NCBI RefSeq assembly: GCF_027921765.1
Contig: NZ_BSEJ01000014.1
Location: forward strand, 1-64,000
Length of the DNA stretch: 64,000 nucleotides
Source of the DNA: Microbacterium barkeri
Lineage (GTDB): Bacteria; Actinomycetota; Actinomycetes; Actinomycetales; Microbacteriaceae
Direction of reading: 5' to 3'
The notes below the pieces were generated by a model that did not search any database, had not been told where the DNA came from, and saw nothing but the letters and a program-made list of their open reading frames with translations. Made by a program: the position numbers and the translations under genes. This document shows positions 16,931-25,161 of the stretch, piece by piece; positions within the stretch are counted from its first letter, which is position 1; every line of letters starts with the position of its first letter.

Positions 16931-17039
16931 TCGGACGCGAATGCCCTGTACGCGATGTCGAGAACCGAGAGCACCTGCCCTGAGTAGGATCGTGCACATC
17001 CCGCTCACATCGACGTGAAGACCCACGAGGAAGACGCAC

Positions 17040-18500
17040 ATGGTTCAGGACGCAACCCCCACCCGCACCGAGACCGACTCCCTGGGGTCCATGGAGATCC
17101 CCCGCGAGGCGTACTGGGGCATCCACACCGCGCGGGCGATGGAGAACTTCGACATCACGAAGCGCCCGATCTCGGTCTACCCCGAGCTCGTCGTCGCGCT
17201 GGCCATGGTGAAGCAGGCGGCTGCCCGCGCGAACGCCGAGATCGGCGTGCTCGACGCGCACCGGGCCGACCTCATCGATCGCGCCGCGCAGCTGGTGATC
17301 GACGGGCAGTTCCACGACGAGTTCCGCGTCGGCGTCATCCAGGGCGGTGCGGGGACCTCGACGAACATGAACGCGAACGAGGTCATCACCAACATCGCCC
17401 TCGAGCTCGCGGGACGCGAGCGCGGCGACTACGCGTACCTCTCGCCGATCGACCACACCAACCGCAGCCAGTCGACGAACGACGTGTACCCGACGTCGAT
17501 CAAGATCGGGCTCTCGCTGTCGCTGCGCTCCCTCCTCGAGGAGCTCGACCTCCTGCGGCGGTCGTTCCTCGGCAAGGCCGTCGAGTTCCACGATGTGCTC
17601 AAGGTCGGACGCACGCAGCTGCAGGACGCCGTCCCCATGACGCTCGGGCAGGAGTTCCACGGCTTCGCGACGACGCTCGAGGCCGACTACCAGCGGCTCA
17701 ACGAGAACGCCGTGCTCCTGCACGAGATCAACATGGGCGCGACGGCGATCGGCACCGGCATCACGACGCACCCCGGGTACGCGAAGGCCGTCGAGCGGCA
17801 TCTCCGCGACATCACGGGACTCGACCTCGAGACGGCGAGCGACCTCGTCGAGTCCACGAGCGACACCGGCTCGTTCATGTCGTTCTCCGCGTCGCTCAAG
17901 CGCAACGCGATCAAGCTGTCGAAGATCTGCAACGACCTGCGCCTGCTCTCCTCGGGCCCGCAGGCCGGGTTCGGCGAGATCAACCTTCCGGCGCGCCAGG
18001 CGGGATCCAGCATCATGCCCGGCAAGGTGAACCCCGTGATCCCCGAGGTCGTGAACCAGGTCGCGTTCGCGGTCGCGGGAGCGGATGTCACGGTCACGAT
18101 GGCGGTCGAGGCCGGTCAGCTGCAGCTCAACGCGTTCGAGCCGGTGATCGCGCACTCGATCTTCCAGTCGATCATCTGGATGCGCCAGGCGATGCGCACG
18201 CTGCGCGTCAACTGCGTCGACGGGATCACGGCGAACCGCGCGCGCCTGGGTGCGATGGTGGGCTCGAGCGTGGGCGTCATCACGGCGCTCACGCCGTTCA
18301 TCGGTTACTCGGCCGCGGCGGCCCTCGCGAAGACCGCGCTGCTGACGAACCGCAACGTCGCCGACCTCGTCGTCGAGGCCGGTCTCATGGACCGCGACGA
18401 GGTCGAGAAGCAGCTCAGCCCGTCGCGCCTGTCCGGCCTCGAGCCGGTGACGTCGGTCATGCCCGTGATCGCGCCGGAGGACGTGCCGACCCAGGCGTAG
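17040..18500 (+). CDS. aspA: Aspartate ammonia-lyase
   Basis: Catalyses reversible deamination of L-aspartate to fumarate and ammonia. The 486-residue protein of the fumarase/aspartase superfamily has the signature GSSIMPGKVNPVIPEV, the SSNDVYPT-equivalent QSTNDVYPT, and GRTQLQDAVPMTLGQEF. The signature loop MPGKVNPV favours aspartase over class II fumarase, as does the TSTNMNANEV-type segment. GAGGAAG upstream of ATG 17040 acts as ribosome site. A strong hairpin follows the stop. Confidence 0.93.
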   Translation: MVQDATPTRTETDSLGSMEIPREAYWGIHTARAMENFDITKRPISVYPELVVALAMVKQAAARANAEIGVLDAHRADLIDRAAQLVIDGQFHDEFRVGVIQGGAGTSTNMNANEVITNIALELAGRERGDYAYLSPIDHTNRSQSTNDVYPTSIKIGLSLSLRSLLEELDLLRRSFLGKAVEFHDVLKVGRTQLQDAVPMTLGQEFHGFATTLEADYQRLNENAVLLHEINMGATAIGTGITTHPGYAKAVERHLRDITGLDLETASDLVESTSDTGSFMSFSASLKRNAIKLSKICNDLRLLSSGPQAGFGEINLPARQAGSSIMPGKVNPVIPEVVNQVAFAVAGADVTVTMAVEAGQLQLNAFEPVIAHSIFQSIIWMRQAMRTLRVNCVDGITANRARLGAMVGSSVGVITALTPFIGYSAAAALAKTALLTNRNVADLVVEAGLMDRDEVEKQLSPSRLSGLEPVTSVMPVIAPEDVPTQA

Positions 18501-18510
18501 CGCCCGGCAT

Positions 18511-18550
18511 GCGAAGGCCCCCGCTCCGGAACCGGAGCGGGGGCCTTCGC
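18511..18550. terminator. Bidirectional terminator between aspA and FAH gene
   Basis: A perfect inverted repeat of 19 bp (18511-18529 and 18532-18550) around AA. In RNA it would form a ~17-bp GC-rich stem with a GGAACC loop. It lies between converging genes, with no long T-run. Confidence 0.8.
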
Positions 18551-18559
18551 ATCAAGCGA

Positions 18560-19423
18560 TCAGTCCGTCATGCGGCAGTGCGTCGTGAGCTCGCCGATGC
18601 CGTCGATCCCCACGGTCACGGTCGAGCGGTCGCGCAGGAGCACCTGCGGCGTCCGCGAGAACCCCGAGCCGCCGGGGCTGCCGGTCGAGATGAGCGTGCC
18701 CGGCAGGAGCGTGATCCCCTGCGACAGGTGCGAGATGAGCTTCGCGACCGTGCGCACCATCTGCCCGGTCGACGCGTCCTGCATCATGTGCCCGTCCACG
18801 CGCGTCCAGATGTGCAGGTCCTGCGGGTCCGCGATCTCGTCGGCCGTGACGATGTACGGCCCGACGGGCGTGAAGCCGTCGAGCGACTTGCAGCGGCACC
18901 ACTGCGCCTCGGAGTACTGGATGTTCCGCGCCGAGATGTCGTTGACGACCGTGTACCCGAACACGTAGTCGAGGGCGTCCTCCTCGGAGACGTCCTTCGC
19001 CGGGCGGCCGATCACGACGCCGAGCTCGGCCTCGTAGTCCACGGCCTCGCTCATGCGACGCGACCACGTGGTGGTCTGCCCGTGGCCCTGGAGCGAGTTG
19101 GGCCAGAACGTGAACACCGTCGGGGTGTCGTCGGTCTTGAGGTTGAGCTCGCCCGAGTGCGCGGCGTAGTTGAGCCCGACGGCGAGCATGGTCGGCGGGG
19201 TGAGCAGGGCCGGTGCGAAGTCGAGCTCCGACACCGGCGTCCGCTGCCCTGCGCCGGCGGCGGCCCTGACCCGCTCCAGGAGCTCCGGTCCGCCCGCGAT
19301 GAGCTGCTCGATCGTGTCGGGCCCGCCATCGACGAGCTCGGCGACCGCGACGGCGCCGTCGTCGTCGACGAGCGCGAGGGAAGGGGCGACGCCCCCGGGG
19401 AAGGTCACGTGGGCGAAGCGCAT
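18560..19423 (-). CDS. Fumarylacetoacetate hydrolase family protein
   Basis: A 287-residue FAH-superfamily enzyme; relatives hydrolyse or isomerise 2-keto-diacids in aromatic or sugar-acid catabolism, or decarboxylate oxaloacetate. The LAVGLNYAAHSGE entry motif and the metal site (EAELGVVIGR, with FGYTVVNDISARN and the later KSLDGFTPVGP) are present, as is STGSPGGSGF. The frame is open to 19501, but ATG 19423 begins the family homology (MRFAHVTFPGG) and follows a TAGCCT box by 7 nt. No pathway genes are adjacent, so the substrate is unknown. Confidence 0.88.
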   Translation of the reverse strand: MRFAHVTFPGGVAPSLALVDDDGAVAVAELVDGGPDTIEQLIAGGPELLERVRAAAGAGQRTPVSELDFAPALLTPPTMLAVGLNYAAHSGELNLKTDDTPTVFTFWPNSLQGHGQTTTWSRRMSEAVDYEAELGVVIGRPAKDVSEEDALDYVFGYTVVNDISARNIQYSEAQWCRCKSLDGFTPVGPYIVTADEIADPQDLHIWTRVDGHMMQDASTGQMVRTVAKLISHLSQGITLLPGTLISTGSPGGSGFSRTPQVLLRDRSTVTVGIDGIGELTTHCRMTD

Positions 19424-19430
19424 GGAATCC

Positions 19431-19436
19431 AGGCTA
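19431..19436 (-). promoter_or_regulatory. -10 box of the FAH-family gene
   Basis: TAGCCT on the minus strand, 7 nt before the ATG; divergent from the PrsW-like gene box at 19487. Confidence 0.55.
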
Positions 19437-19486
19437 TCGGCCGCCCGTGCACGATCCTGGGACGGATCTGCACAAAAGCGGAGCCA

Positions 19487-19492
19487 TAGGCT
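19487..19492 (+). promoter_or_regulatory. -10 box of the PrsW-like gene
   Basis: TAGGCT, 7 nt before the ATG at 19500. Confidence 0.55.
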
Positions 19493-19499
19493 GTGTGAC

Positions 19500-20717
19500 A
19501 TGACCTACGGCACCGGGCTCACGCCGCCGTCGCAGCAGCCGTTCTCGACGCCCTTCGATCAGCCGGAGCGCGCGCCGGGCGCGGCCATCCCGGTCGGCGG
19601 CCACACGCAGCCGCACCTTCCCCGCCTTCCCGTGCCCACGCGCCGAGGGCGCGGTGCGTGGATCTGGCTGTGGGCCGTCCTCGCGGTGCTGCTGTTCGGC
19701 CTCGCGTCGTACTTCACGAGCGCGCTCGGGACGGCCGCGTCGATCGTGGGCCTCGTGCTTGCCCTCGTGCCGTTCGCGCTCGTCGTTTCGGCGATGCTGT
19801 GGGTCGACCGCTGGGAGCCCGAGCCGCGGAGCCTTGTCGTGTTCGCGCTCGCGTGGGGAGCGATCGCCTCCGTGGGCTTCGCTCTGCTCTTCGACCTGGG
19901 GGTGCAGATGACGCTCCCGCGGTCGCCCGCGCTCGACCTCCTCGGCACGGTCGTGCAGGCGCCGATCGTCGAGGAGCTCGCGAAGGGGGCGGGGCTGCTC
20001 CTCATCCTCGTCATGGGGCGCCGCGCGTTCGACGGCCCTGTGGATGGCGTGGTGTACGGCGCGCTCGTGGGGGCGGGGTTCGCATTCACCGAGAACATCC
20101 AGTACTTCGCGGTGTCGGTGATCGAGGGCGGCGCCGCGTCGCTCACCTGGACGTTCGTGCTGCGCGGGCTCCTCTCGCCCTTCGCGCACGCGATGTTCAC
20201 CGCGGTCACCGGCTACGCGCTCGGGCGCGCGGTGCGCCGCGGTGCGTCGTTCGGGGCCGCGCTCGGCCCGTGGCTCGGAGGACTGCTCGGCGCGATGGCC
20301 CTGCACGCGCTCTGGAACGGCTCGGCCACGTTCACCGACCTCGAGGGCTTCCTCCACCTCTACGTCGTCCTGCAGGTGCCGCTGTTCGTCATCTTCACGC
20401 TCGTGCTGGTGCGGCTCCGACGCGAGGAGGAGCGCCTCACGAAGCAGCGGCTGGGCGAGTACGCGGCGGCCGGATGGTTCACGCCGCAGGAGGTCGAGAT
20501 GCTCGCGACCCCGGCCGGCCGGCGCGCGGGGATGGCGTGGGCGCGGACCCTGCGCGGCGACCGATCCGATCTCATGCGCGCGTTCATCCGGGACGCGACC
20601 GCGCTCGCCGCGACCCGCCAGCGCGCGGTGTCGGGGCGCGACCCGCACGCGGCGTCGGATGAGAGGGCGCTCCTCGCGCGGGCCGCGCACGCCCGCAGGG
20701 AGCTGCTGTCGTACTGA
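19500..20717 (+). CDS. PrsW family intramembrane metalloprotease-like protein
   Basis: A 405-residue membrane protein. After a Pro-rich cytoplasmic N-terminus (~50 residues) there are about eight hydrophobic helices, then a ~100-residue basic soluble tail. The PrsW hallmarks are visible: APIVEELAKG (EExxK), FAFTENIQYF, and MALHALWNGSA. PrsW proteins cleave membrane substrates such as anti-sigma factors, but no sigma or anti-sigma gene is next to it. ATG 19500 is preferred over upstream in-frame ATGs because it follows the TAGGCT box. Confidence 0.88.
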   Translation: MTYGTGLTPPSQQPFSTPFDQPERAPGAAIPVGGHTQPHLPRLPVPTRRGRGAWIWLWAVLAVLLFGLASYFTSALGTAASIVGLVLALVPFALVVSAMLWVDRWEPEPRSLVVFALAWGAIASVGFALLFDLGVQMTLPRSPALDLLGTVVQAPIVEELAKGAGLLLILVMGRRAFDGPVDGVVYGALVGAGFAFTENIQYFAVSVIEGGAASLTWTFVLRGLLSPFAHAMFTAVTGYALGRAVRRGASFGAALGPWLGGLLGAMALHALWNGSATFTDLEGFLHLYVVLQVPLFVIFTLVLVRLRREEERLTKQRLGEYAAAGWFTPQEVEMLATPAGRRAGMAWARTLRGDRSDLMRAFIRDATALAATRQRAVSGRDPHAASDERALLARAAHARRELLSY

Positions 20718-20836
20718 TCGGGAATCGGCTCTTGACACGGCCGGAGCGCCCGGAGCATCCTTGAGTCAGATCCACTCAGCGCTCGGAAGTCTCGCAGGCA
20801 TCGCCGCGGCCCGGGCGCTGAGTTCTGCTCCGGGGC
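20718..20836 (+). promoter_or_regulatory. Consensus-like promoter and hairpin with no gene downstream
   Basis: TTGACA at 20732-20737, an 18-nt spacer and CATCCT at 20756-20761 form the best -35/-10 pair I noticed in the window, reading rightward. No plus-strand gene follows for over 3 kb. The expected transcript begins with CTCAGCGC (20775-20782), which pairs with GCGCTGAG (20815-20822), and then enters the 3' end of the convergent LuxR gene. A small or antisense RNA is possible. Confidence 0.4.
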
Positions 20837-22396
20837 CTATAGGAGTCCTCGTCGGTGCCCCTCGGCGAGGGCGCTCGGGCGGTCGGAGACGCCCAGCCTC
20901 CGGTACGCGGCGCGTACGTGCGACTTGGCGGTGTTGAGGCTCACGCCGACCTCGGCCGCGGCGTCCGCGAGTCTCTCGTGTCGGGCGACCGCCCTGAGCA
21001 GCACGAGCTGACGTGTCGTGAGCCGCTCGTAGCGATAGGCCGCAGCGGGGGTGCGCACGCGCTCGTGCATGAGGGAGTCGTCGAAGGCCAGCGGGGCTTC
21101 GGTGACCCGCGCGAGCGACGCGAGGTCAGGAGCCGAGACGACGGCCAGCGACGCGGGCAGTCCGTTCGCGTCCACGATCGTGCGTGCGGTTCGGACATCA
21201 GCGCGTGCGCCCTCCTCATCGCCGATCCGCAGCAGCGCGGCGGCGCGCACGACGAACGCCTCCGCCCGGACGCGCGGAGCGGGATTCGCGCGTTCCCGGG
21301 AGGCCTCGCGCAGGGCGCCGGCCGAGTCGCCGAGACCGAGCATGGCCACGGCCCGCCGCGTGCGCATGAGGCCCTCGCCCGAGCGCGGTCGGTCGGGTAC
21401 GGCGGCGAGCGCGAGCAGCGCCGCCTCGTGGAGGCCCTGGTACGTGCGCAGCGTGCCGCGGGCGACGGCCAGCGACTGCGCGTTGAGCCCGCCGCGGGCG
21501 AAGCGCGCGCGCGAGCTCTCCACGTCGACCTCGAGTCCGCTGAGCGCGACGAGCGGGTCGAGCGAGCGCGCCCGAGCCGAGACGATCGCGCGCAGGGCGG
21601 ACGCGAGCAGCCACAGCTCCTCGAACGACGCGCCGTCCTCGTCGAGCGCTTCGAGGCAGCCCGCGAAGTCGAGGCGATCGCTCGCACGGTAGGCGGCCGC
21701 GAGCTCAGCGCCGCACCGCACGAGGCGTATCTCGGGGTGCCGGGCAGCGAGGCGTTCGGCGCGCGCGAGCCAGAGGTCGGCTTCGGCGCCTGCGCCGAGG
21801 AGAGCGTGGATCCAGGCGAGCTCTCCGCACGCCTCCCGTGCGGCGCGCACGTTGCCGGTCTCCTCCGCCGCCGTGTGGGCCTCCTGCACGAGACTCGCGG
21901 CGCGCAGCAGGTTGCCCGCGGCGGCGAGCGTGACGCCCCACTGCAGGAGGAGGACCGGGAGGTGGACGCGGAGGTCTCGGGCATCGGCGTCTGGCAGTGC
22001 CTGGGCCGCGTCGTGCGCGGACTGGGCGACCGCAGCGGCCTCGTCGAAGCGGCCCTGCGTGCGCAGCGAGGCCGCGCGACCCGTGAGCAGCGGGATCCGG
22101 TCGGCGGCAGGGACGTGCTCCGGCGTCTCGACGTCGACGCCCGGGAAGATCGGCGGCTTCCCGGGGGAGGCGAGCAGATGCGCGACGTACTGACGCAGCG
22201 CGAACCACCGCGGGCGTCGTCGCAGCGTCGCGGAGGGGACGGCGTCCGCGACGATCCGGATCATCGCTGGGGCGAAGCTGAGGAGCTCGGGGATGCCCTC
22301 CTCCGCGATCCCCATGGCGTCCGTCCAGCGCTCGTCGGCGAGCGCGTCGAAGATCCGCGCAGAGAGATCCCGCACTCGCGCTGCCGCGTCGTCCAT
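20837..22396 (-). CDS. LuxR-family transcriptional regulator (519 aa)
   Basis: A large DNA-binding regulator with a C-terminal LuxR/GerE helix-turn-helix of about 60 residues (YERLTTRQLVLLRAVARHE ... SLNTAKSHVRAAYRRLGV). The preceding ~450 residues are Ala/Arg/Leu-rich helices that look like TPR-type repeats (SLRTQGRFDEAAAVAQSAHDA). No Walker-type ATPase motif of classical LAL/MalT regulators is visible. It lies 15 nt downstream of a paralogue of the same length and domain order, on the same strand, so both are probably one operon. Targets are unknown. Confidence 0.85.
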   Translation of the reverse strand: MDDAAARVRDLSARIFDALADERWTDAMGIAEEGIPELLSFAPAMIRIVADAVPSATLRRRPRWFALRQYVAHLLASPGKPPIFPGVDVETPEHVPAADRIPLLTGRAASLRTQGRFDEAAAVAQSAHDAAQALPDADARDLRVHLPVLLLQWGVTLAAAGNLLRAASLVQEAHTAAEETGNVRAAREACGELAWIHALLGAGAEADLWLARAERLAARHPEIRLVRCGAELAAAYRASDRLDFAGCLEALDEDGASFEELWLLASALRAIVSARARSLDPLVALSGLEVDVESSRARFARGGLNAQSLAVARGTLRTYQGLHEAALLALAAVPDRPRSGEGLMRTRRAVAMLGLGDSAGALREASRERANPAPRVRAEAFVVRAAALLRIGDEEGARADVRTARTIVDANGLPASLAVVSAPDLASLARVTEAPLAFDDSLMHERVRTPAAAYRYERLTTRQLVLLRAVARHERLADAAAEVGVSLNTAKSHVRAAYRRLGVSDRPSALAEGHRRGLL

Positions 22397-22411
22397 GCCC
22401 GCCGTCCTCTC

Positions 22412-23935
22412 TCAGAGCAGCCCGTGCTCGCCGGCGGCCGCCGTCATGTCGGCCCTGCTCGAAACGCCCAGCTTGGCGTAGATGCGGCGCGTGAAGGTCT
22501 TGATCGTGTTGACGCTGACGCCGAGGGCGCTCGCCGCGTGCGCACTCGTCGCGCCCTCGGCGAGGAGCCGCAGGATGGAGATCTCCTGCGGAGTCAGGCG
22601 CAGCTGCGCCGCACCCGAGTCGGGCGGGAACCGGATGTCCGCCGCCGCGAGGGCGGCGAGACTGGCGCTCCCCGGGGAGACCGCCTGCGACAGAGCGGCG
22701 AAGTCGCCGCGGGGGATCATCGTGAGCGCGACGGGGATGCGGTGCGCGTCCGCGATCGCGACGGCGCCCAGGAACGTGCGTGCCGGGTCCTGCCCGCGGC
22801 GGAGCTGCACCGCGGCGAGAACCACCAGGGCCTCCACCGCAGAGCGCGGACGGCCGAGGTCGCTCAGGGCCACGTGCGCGTCCTGCTCGGCGGACTCCAG
22901 GGCTCCGCGCGCGAGGTTCACGGCTGCGCGGCGTGCGCGACCGCTGGGCGCGTGTGTGGCCGCGACGGCGTCGAGCCCCTGTCGGGCGCGCTCGACCCGG
23001 CCCACGTGCGCGAGCAGCTGTGCCCTGGCCCCCGCGAGCTCGCCGGCCCGACCCGCCGCGGGAGGCAGGGCCGCCTCGGCGCCGGCTGACACTGTCTCGC
23101 GGCCGGGGGTCTTGGCGTCGATCATCGCGGCGAGGATCTCCACGTCGCGCGCCCGGCCGCGAGCGGCGCGGCGGGCCGCCGCGAGTTCGCGGCGCGCGGC
23201 GTCGAGCGCGAGCGCGTCGAACAGAGCGAGTGCGCGGGTGAGCCGGAGGAGGACGGGCACCGGCGTGTCCTGGGGGCTCGCGTGCAGAAGGGCCGTGCCG
23301 CTCTCCTCCCATTCGTCGCGCGCTGCGGCGCGGCCGTCGAGCGCGTGGTGCCACGCGAGCTCTGCAGCGGCCGCGAGGGCGACGCGCGGCGCGCCCACGG
23401 CGTGCGCGGCCGAGTAGGCGTAGGTGAGATCCTCGCGAGCGGCGAGCGGATCGCCGCTCGCGAGCTCGGCCGCGCCCCAGGTGAGCAGGAGCCACGGCAG
23501 GTCCGCGCCGATGCCGTCTCGCTCGCCCGACGGCGCGGAGGCGTACGCGGCCTTGGCCTCGCGTGCGCACAGCAGGGCGGTCCGGTCATCGCCCTCGCGG
23601 GCCGCGTCGCGTGCGTGATCGGTCAGGACGATCACACGCGTGAGCGAGGTGGGTCGTGCGTGCGACGGCGCGGAGGGCCGCGCGCGCGGGACCGCGGCGA
23701 GGTACTCCCGCACCCGCGGCCAGCGGCCGTCTGCATCGAGCAGTGGTGGAGGCACGGTGCTCACGACCGCGCGGATCGCGGTGACATCGGAGGCGAGCAG
23801 CTGCGACCAGTTCTCTTCGACGAGTGCGAGCGCTGCTTCCCACGAGCGTCGCGCGAGCGCGCGGTAGACGCGCGCGCCGACGCGCTCGGCGTTCGGCTCC
23901 TCCCCGGGTACGGGAGCCGTTGCTGAACCGCTCAC
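22412..23935 (-). CDS. LuxR-family transcriptional regulator (507 aa)
   Basis: A paralogue of the next gene downstream. The C-terminal LuxR helix-turn-helix reads LTPQEISILRLLAEGATS ... VSVNTIKTFTRRIYAKLGV. The N-terminal ~430 residues are helical repeat-like, with no ATP-binding motif. Both proteins share the opening pattern of a short helix bundle, WEAALALVEENW here and WTDAMGIAEEGI in the partner. The start is GTG 23935, 6 nt after a CAGAAT box (plus-strand 23942-23947). It is divergent from the FKBP gene. Confidence 0.85.
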   Translation of the reverse strand: MSGSATAPVPGEEPNAERVGARVYRALARRSWEAALALVEENWSQLLASDVTAIRAVVSTVPPPLLDADGRWPRVREYLAAVPRARPSAPSHARPTSLTRVIVLTDHARDAAREGDDRTALLCAREAKAAYASAPSGERDGIGADLPWLLLTWGAAELASGDPLAAREDLTYAYSAAHAVGAPRVALAAAAELAWHHALDGRAAARDEWEESGTALLHASPQDTPVPVLLRLTRALALFDALALDAARRELAAARRAARGRARDVEILAAMIDAKTPGRETVSAGAEAALPPAAGRAGELAGARAQLLAHVGRVERARQGLDAVAATHAPSGRARRAAVNLARGALESAEQDAHVALSDLGRPRSAVEALVVLAAVQLRRGQDPARTFLGAVAIADAHRIPVALTMIPRGDFAALSQAVSPGSASLAALAAADIRFPPDSGAAQLRLTPQEISILRLLAEGATSAHAASALGVSVNTIKTFTRRIYAKLGVSSRADMTAAAGEHGLL

Positions 23936-23941
23936 GTGCTC

Positions 23942-23947
23942 ATTCTG
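23942..23947 (-). promoter_or_regulatory. -10 box of the LuxR pair
   Basis: CAGAAT on the minus strand, 6 nt before the GTG start. It departs from TANNNT at the first base. Confidence 0.4.
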
Positions 23948-24012
23948 CTCCGCGACGCGCGTCCCCGGGGCGATGATCGCGCACGCCGGGAGCGGATCTC
24001 GGCCAGAGCGGG

Positions 24013-24018
24013 CAAGAT
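24013..24018 (+). promoter_or_regulatory. Possible -10 box of the FKBP gene
   Basis: CAAGAT, 6 nt before the ATG at 24025. The GGAGG that follows is only 2 nt from the ATG, so it is a poor Shine-Dalgarno. Confidence 0.4.
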
Positions 24019-24024
24019 GGAGGC

Positions 24025-24396
24025 ATGAGCGCAGAACGCACCAAGCCCGAATTCGACGCGCCCGAGGGCCCCGCTCCCTCCGAGCTCGCCATCCGCGACA
24101 TCATCGTCGGCGACGGCGCAGAGGCGAAGGCGGGCGACACCGTCACCGTCCACTACGCCGGTGTCGAGTACGAGACCGGCGACGAGTTCGACTCGTCGTG
24201 GAACCGCGGCGAGAGCATCCAGTTCCCGCTGCGCGGTCTCATCCAGGGGTGGCAGGACGGCATCCCCGGCATGAAGGTCGGCGGACGCCGCGAGCTCGTG
24301 ATCCCCCCGCACCTCGCCTACGGTCCCGCGGGCTCGGGGCACTTCCTGAGCGGCAAGACCCTCATCTTCATCATCGACCTCATCGACGTCGCCTGA
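24025..24396 (+). CDS. FKBP-type peptidyl-prolyl cis-trans isomerase
   Basis: A 123-residue single-domain FKBP, expected to speed prolyl isomerisation in the cytoplasm. Family residues are clear: VTVHYAGVEYETGDEFDSSW, PLRGLIQGWQDGIPGMKVGG, RRELVIPPHLAYG, and LIFIIDLIDV. There is no signal peptide or lipobox. A strong hairpin follows 14 nt after the stop. Confidence 0.93.
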   Translation: MSAERTKPEFDAPEGPAPSELAIRDIIVGDGAEAKAGDTVTVHYAGVEYETGDEFDSSWNRGESIQFPLRGLIQGWQDGIPGMKVGGRRELVIPPHLAYGPAGSGHFLSGKTLIFIIDLIDVA

Positions 24397-24410
24397 CGCG
24401 ATCCGATCCG

Positions 24411-24444
24411 GGAGCGCCCTGCGGAGGAATCCGCAGGGCGCTCC
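24411..24444 (+). terminator. Terminator hairpin after the FKBP gene
   Basis: A perfect 15-bp stem (24411-24425 with 24430-24444) closes on GGAA, a GNRA-type loop. No T-run follows, as is common in high-GC actinobacteria. Confidence 0.8.
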
Positions 24445-24561
24445 GCGCGTTCAGGCGACGCTCACGCGATGTTCAGCGCCTCGGGTGGAATATATTCAGG
24501 TGAATGCGTATTGTTCCTCTGTGACGCCGCTCGGAGCGGCCCGACCATCTGAGGAGCATCC
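24445..24561 (+). promoter_or_regulatory. Promoter region of the YceI gene with repeated TTCAG sites
   Basis: Locally AT-rich. TTCAGGCGA, TTCAGCGCC and TTCAGGTGAA occur about 22 nt apart (24450, 24472, 24495), the last being a TTCA-GG-TGAA dyad next to the palindrome GAATATATTC (24488-24497). Possible -10 boxes are TATATT (24491-24496) and TATTGT (24509-24514). A GCCGCTC/GAGCGGC hairpin and GAGGAG lie before the ATG. The pattern suggests a repressor or activator site. Confidence 0.45.
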
Positions 24562-25110
24562 ATGACCATCGACATCCCCGGCTACCGTCCCGGCACCTAC
24601 AACCTCGACCCCGCGCACAGCGAGGTCGGCTTCGAGGTGCGCCACATGATGATCTCGAAGGTGCGCGGCGCCTTCACGGTCAAGTCGGCCACGATCGTCC
24701 TCCCTGAGAACGTGCTCGAGGCGTCCGTCACCGCGAGCGCCGACGCCGCGTCGCTCGACACGAACGACGAGGGCCGCGATCAGCATCTCCGCTCGGCGGA
24801 CTTCTTCGACGTCGAGAACCACCCGGCGCTCACGTTCGCGAGCACGGGCGTGCGTCACGAGAACGGCGAGTTCTACGTCGACGGCGACCTCACGATCAAG
24901 GGCGTCACCCGCCCGGTCACCTTCGAGCTCGAGCTCGGCGGGTTCGGCACGGACCCGTGGGGCAACTACAAGGCCGGCGCGACGGCCAAGGCCACGATCA
25001 ACCGCGAGGACTTCGGCCTCACCTGGAACGCCGCGCTCGAGACCGGCGGCGTCCTCGTCGGCAAGGACGTCAAGATCACCCTCGACCTCCAGGGCGCGCT
25101 CGCGGCCTGA
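24562..25110 (+). CDS. YceI family protein
   Basis: A 182-residue YceI/lipid-binding lipocalin-like protein: YNLDPAHSEVGFEVRHMMISKVRGAF at the start, then FDVENHPALTFAS, LTIKGVTRPVTF and the INREDFGLTWNAALETGG closing motif. Family members bind isoprenoid-type lipids. There is no signal peptide, so this copy is probably cytoplasmic, as in many actinobacteria. GAGGAG upstream supports ATG 24562. It ends in a bidirectional terminator shared with the MFS gene. Confidence 0.93.
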   Translation: MTIDIPGYRPGTYNLDPAHSEVGFEVRHMMISKVRGAFTVKSATIVLPENVLEASVTASADAASLDTNDEGRDQHLRSADFFDVENHPALTFASTGVRHENGEFYVDGDLTIKGVTRPVTFELELGGFGTDPWGNYKAGATAKATINREDFGLTWNAALETGGVLVGKDVKITLDLQGALAA

Positions 25111-25120
25111 CGTCGTACGC

Positions 25121-25158
25121 AGCAGGAGGGCTGGCCCCGCGGGGCCGGCCCTCCTGCT
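25121..25158. terminator. Bidirectional terminator between YceI and MFS genes
   Basis: An 18-bp GC-rich stem (25121-25138 with 25141-25158) with one G-U wobble and a very tight centre (CCGCGG). It lies between converging stops at 25110 and 25162. Confidence 0.8.
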
Positions 25159-25161
25159 GTG

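Noticed and set aside
14805..17018. 737-residue open frame on the plus strand
   Set aside because: It is antisense to oligopeptidase B and has the Arg/Val/Glu-rich composition of a mirror frame.
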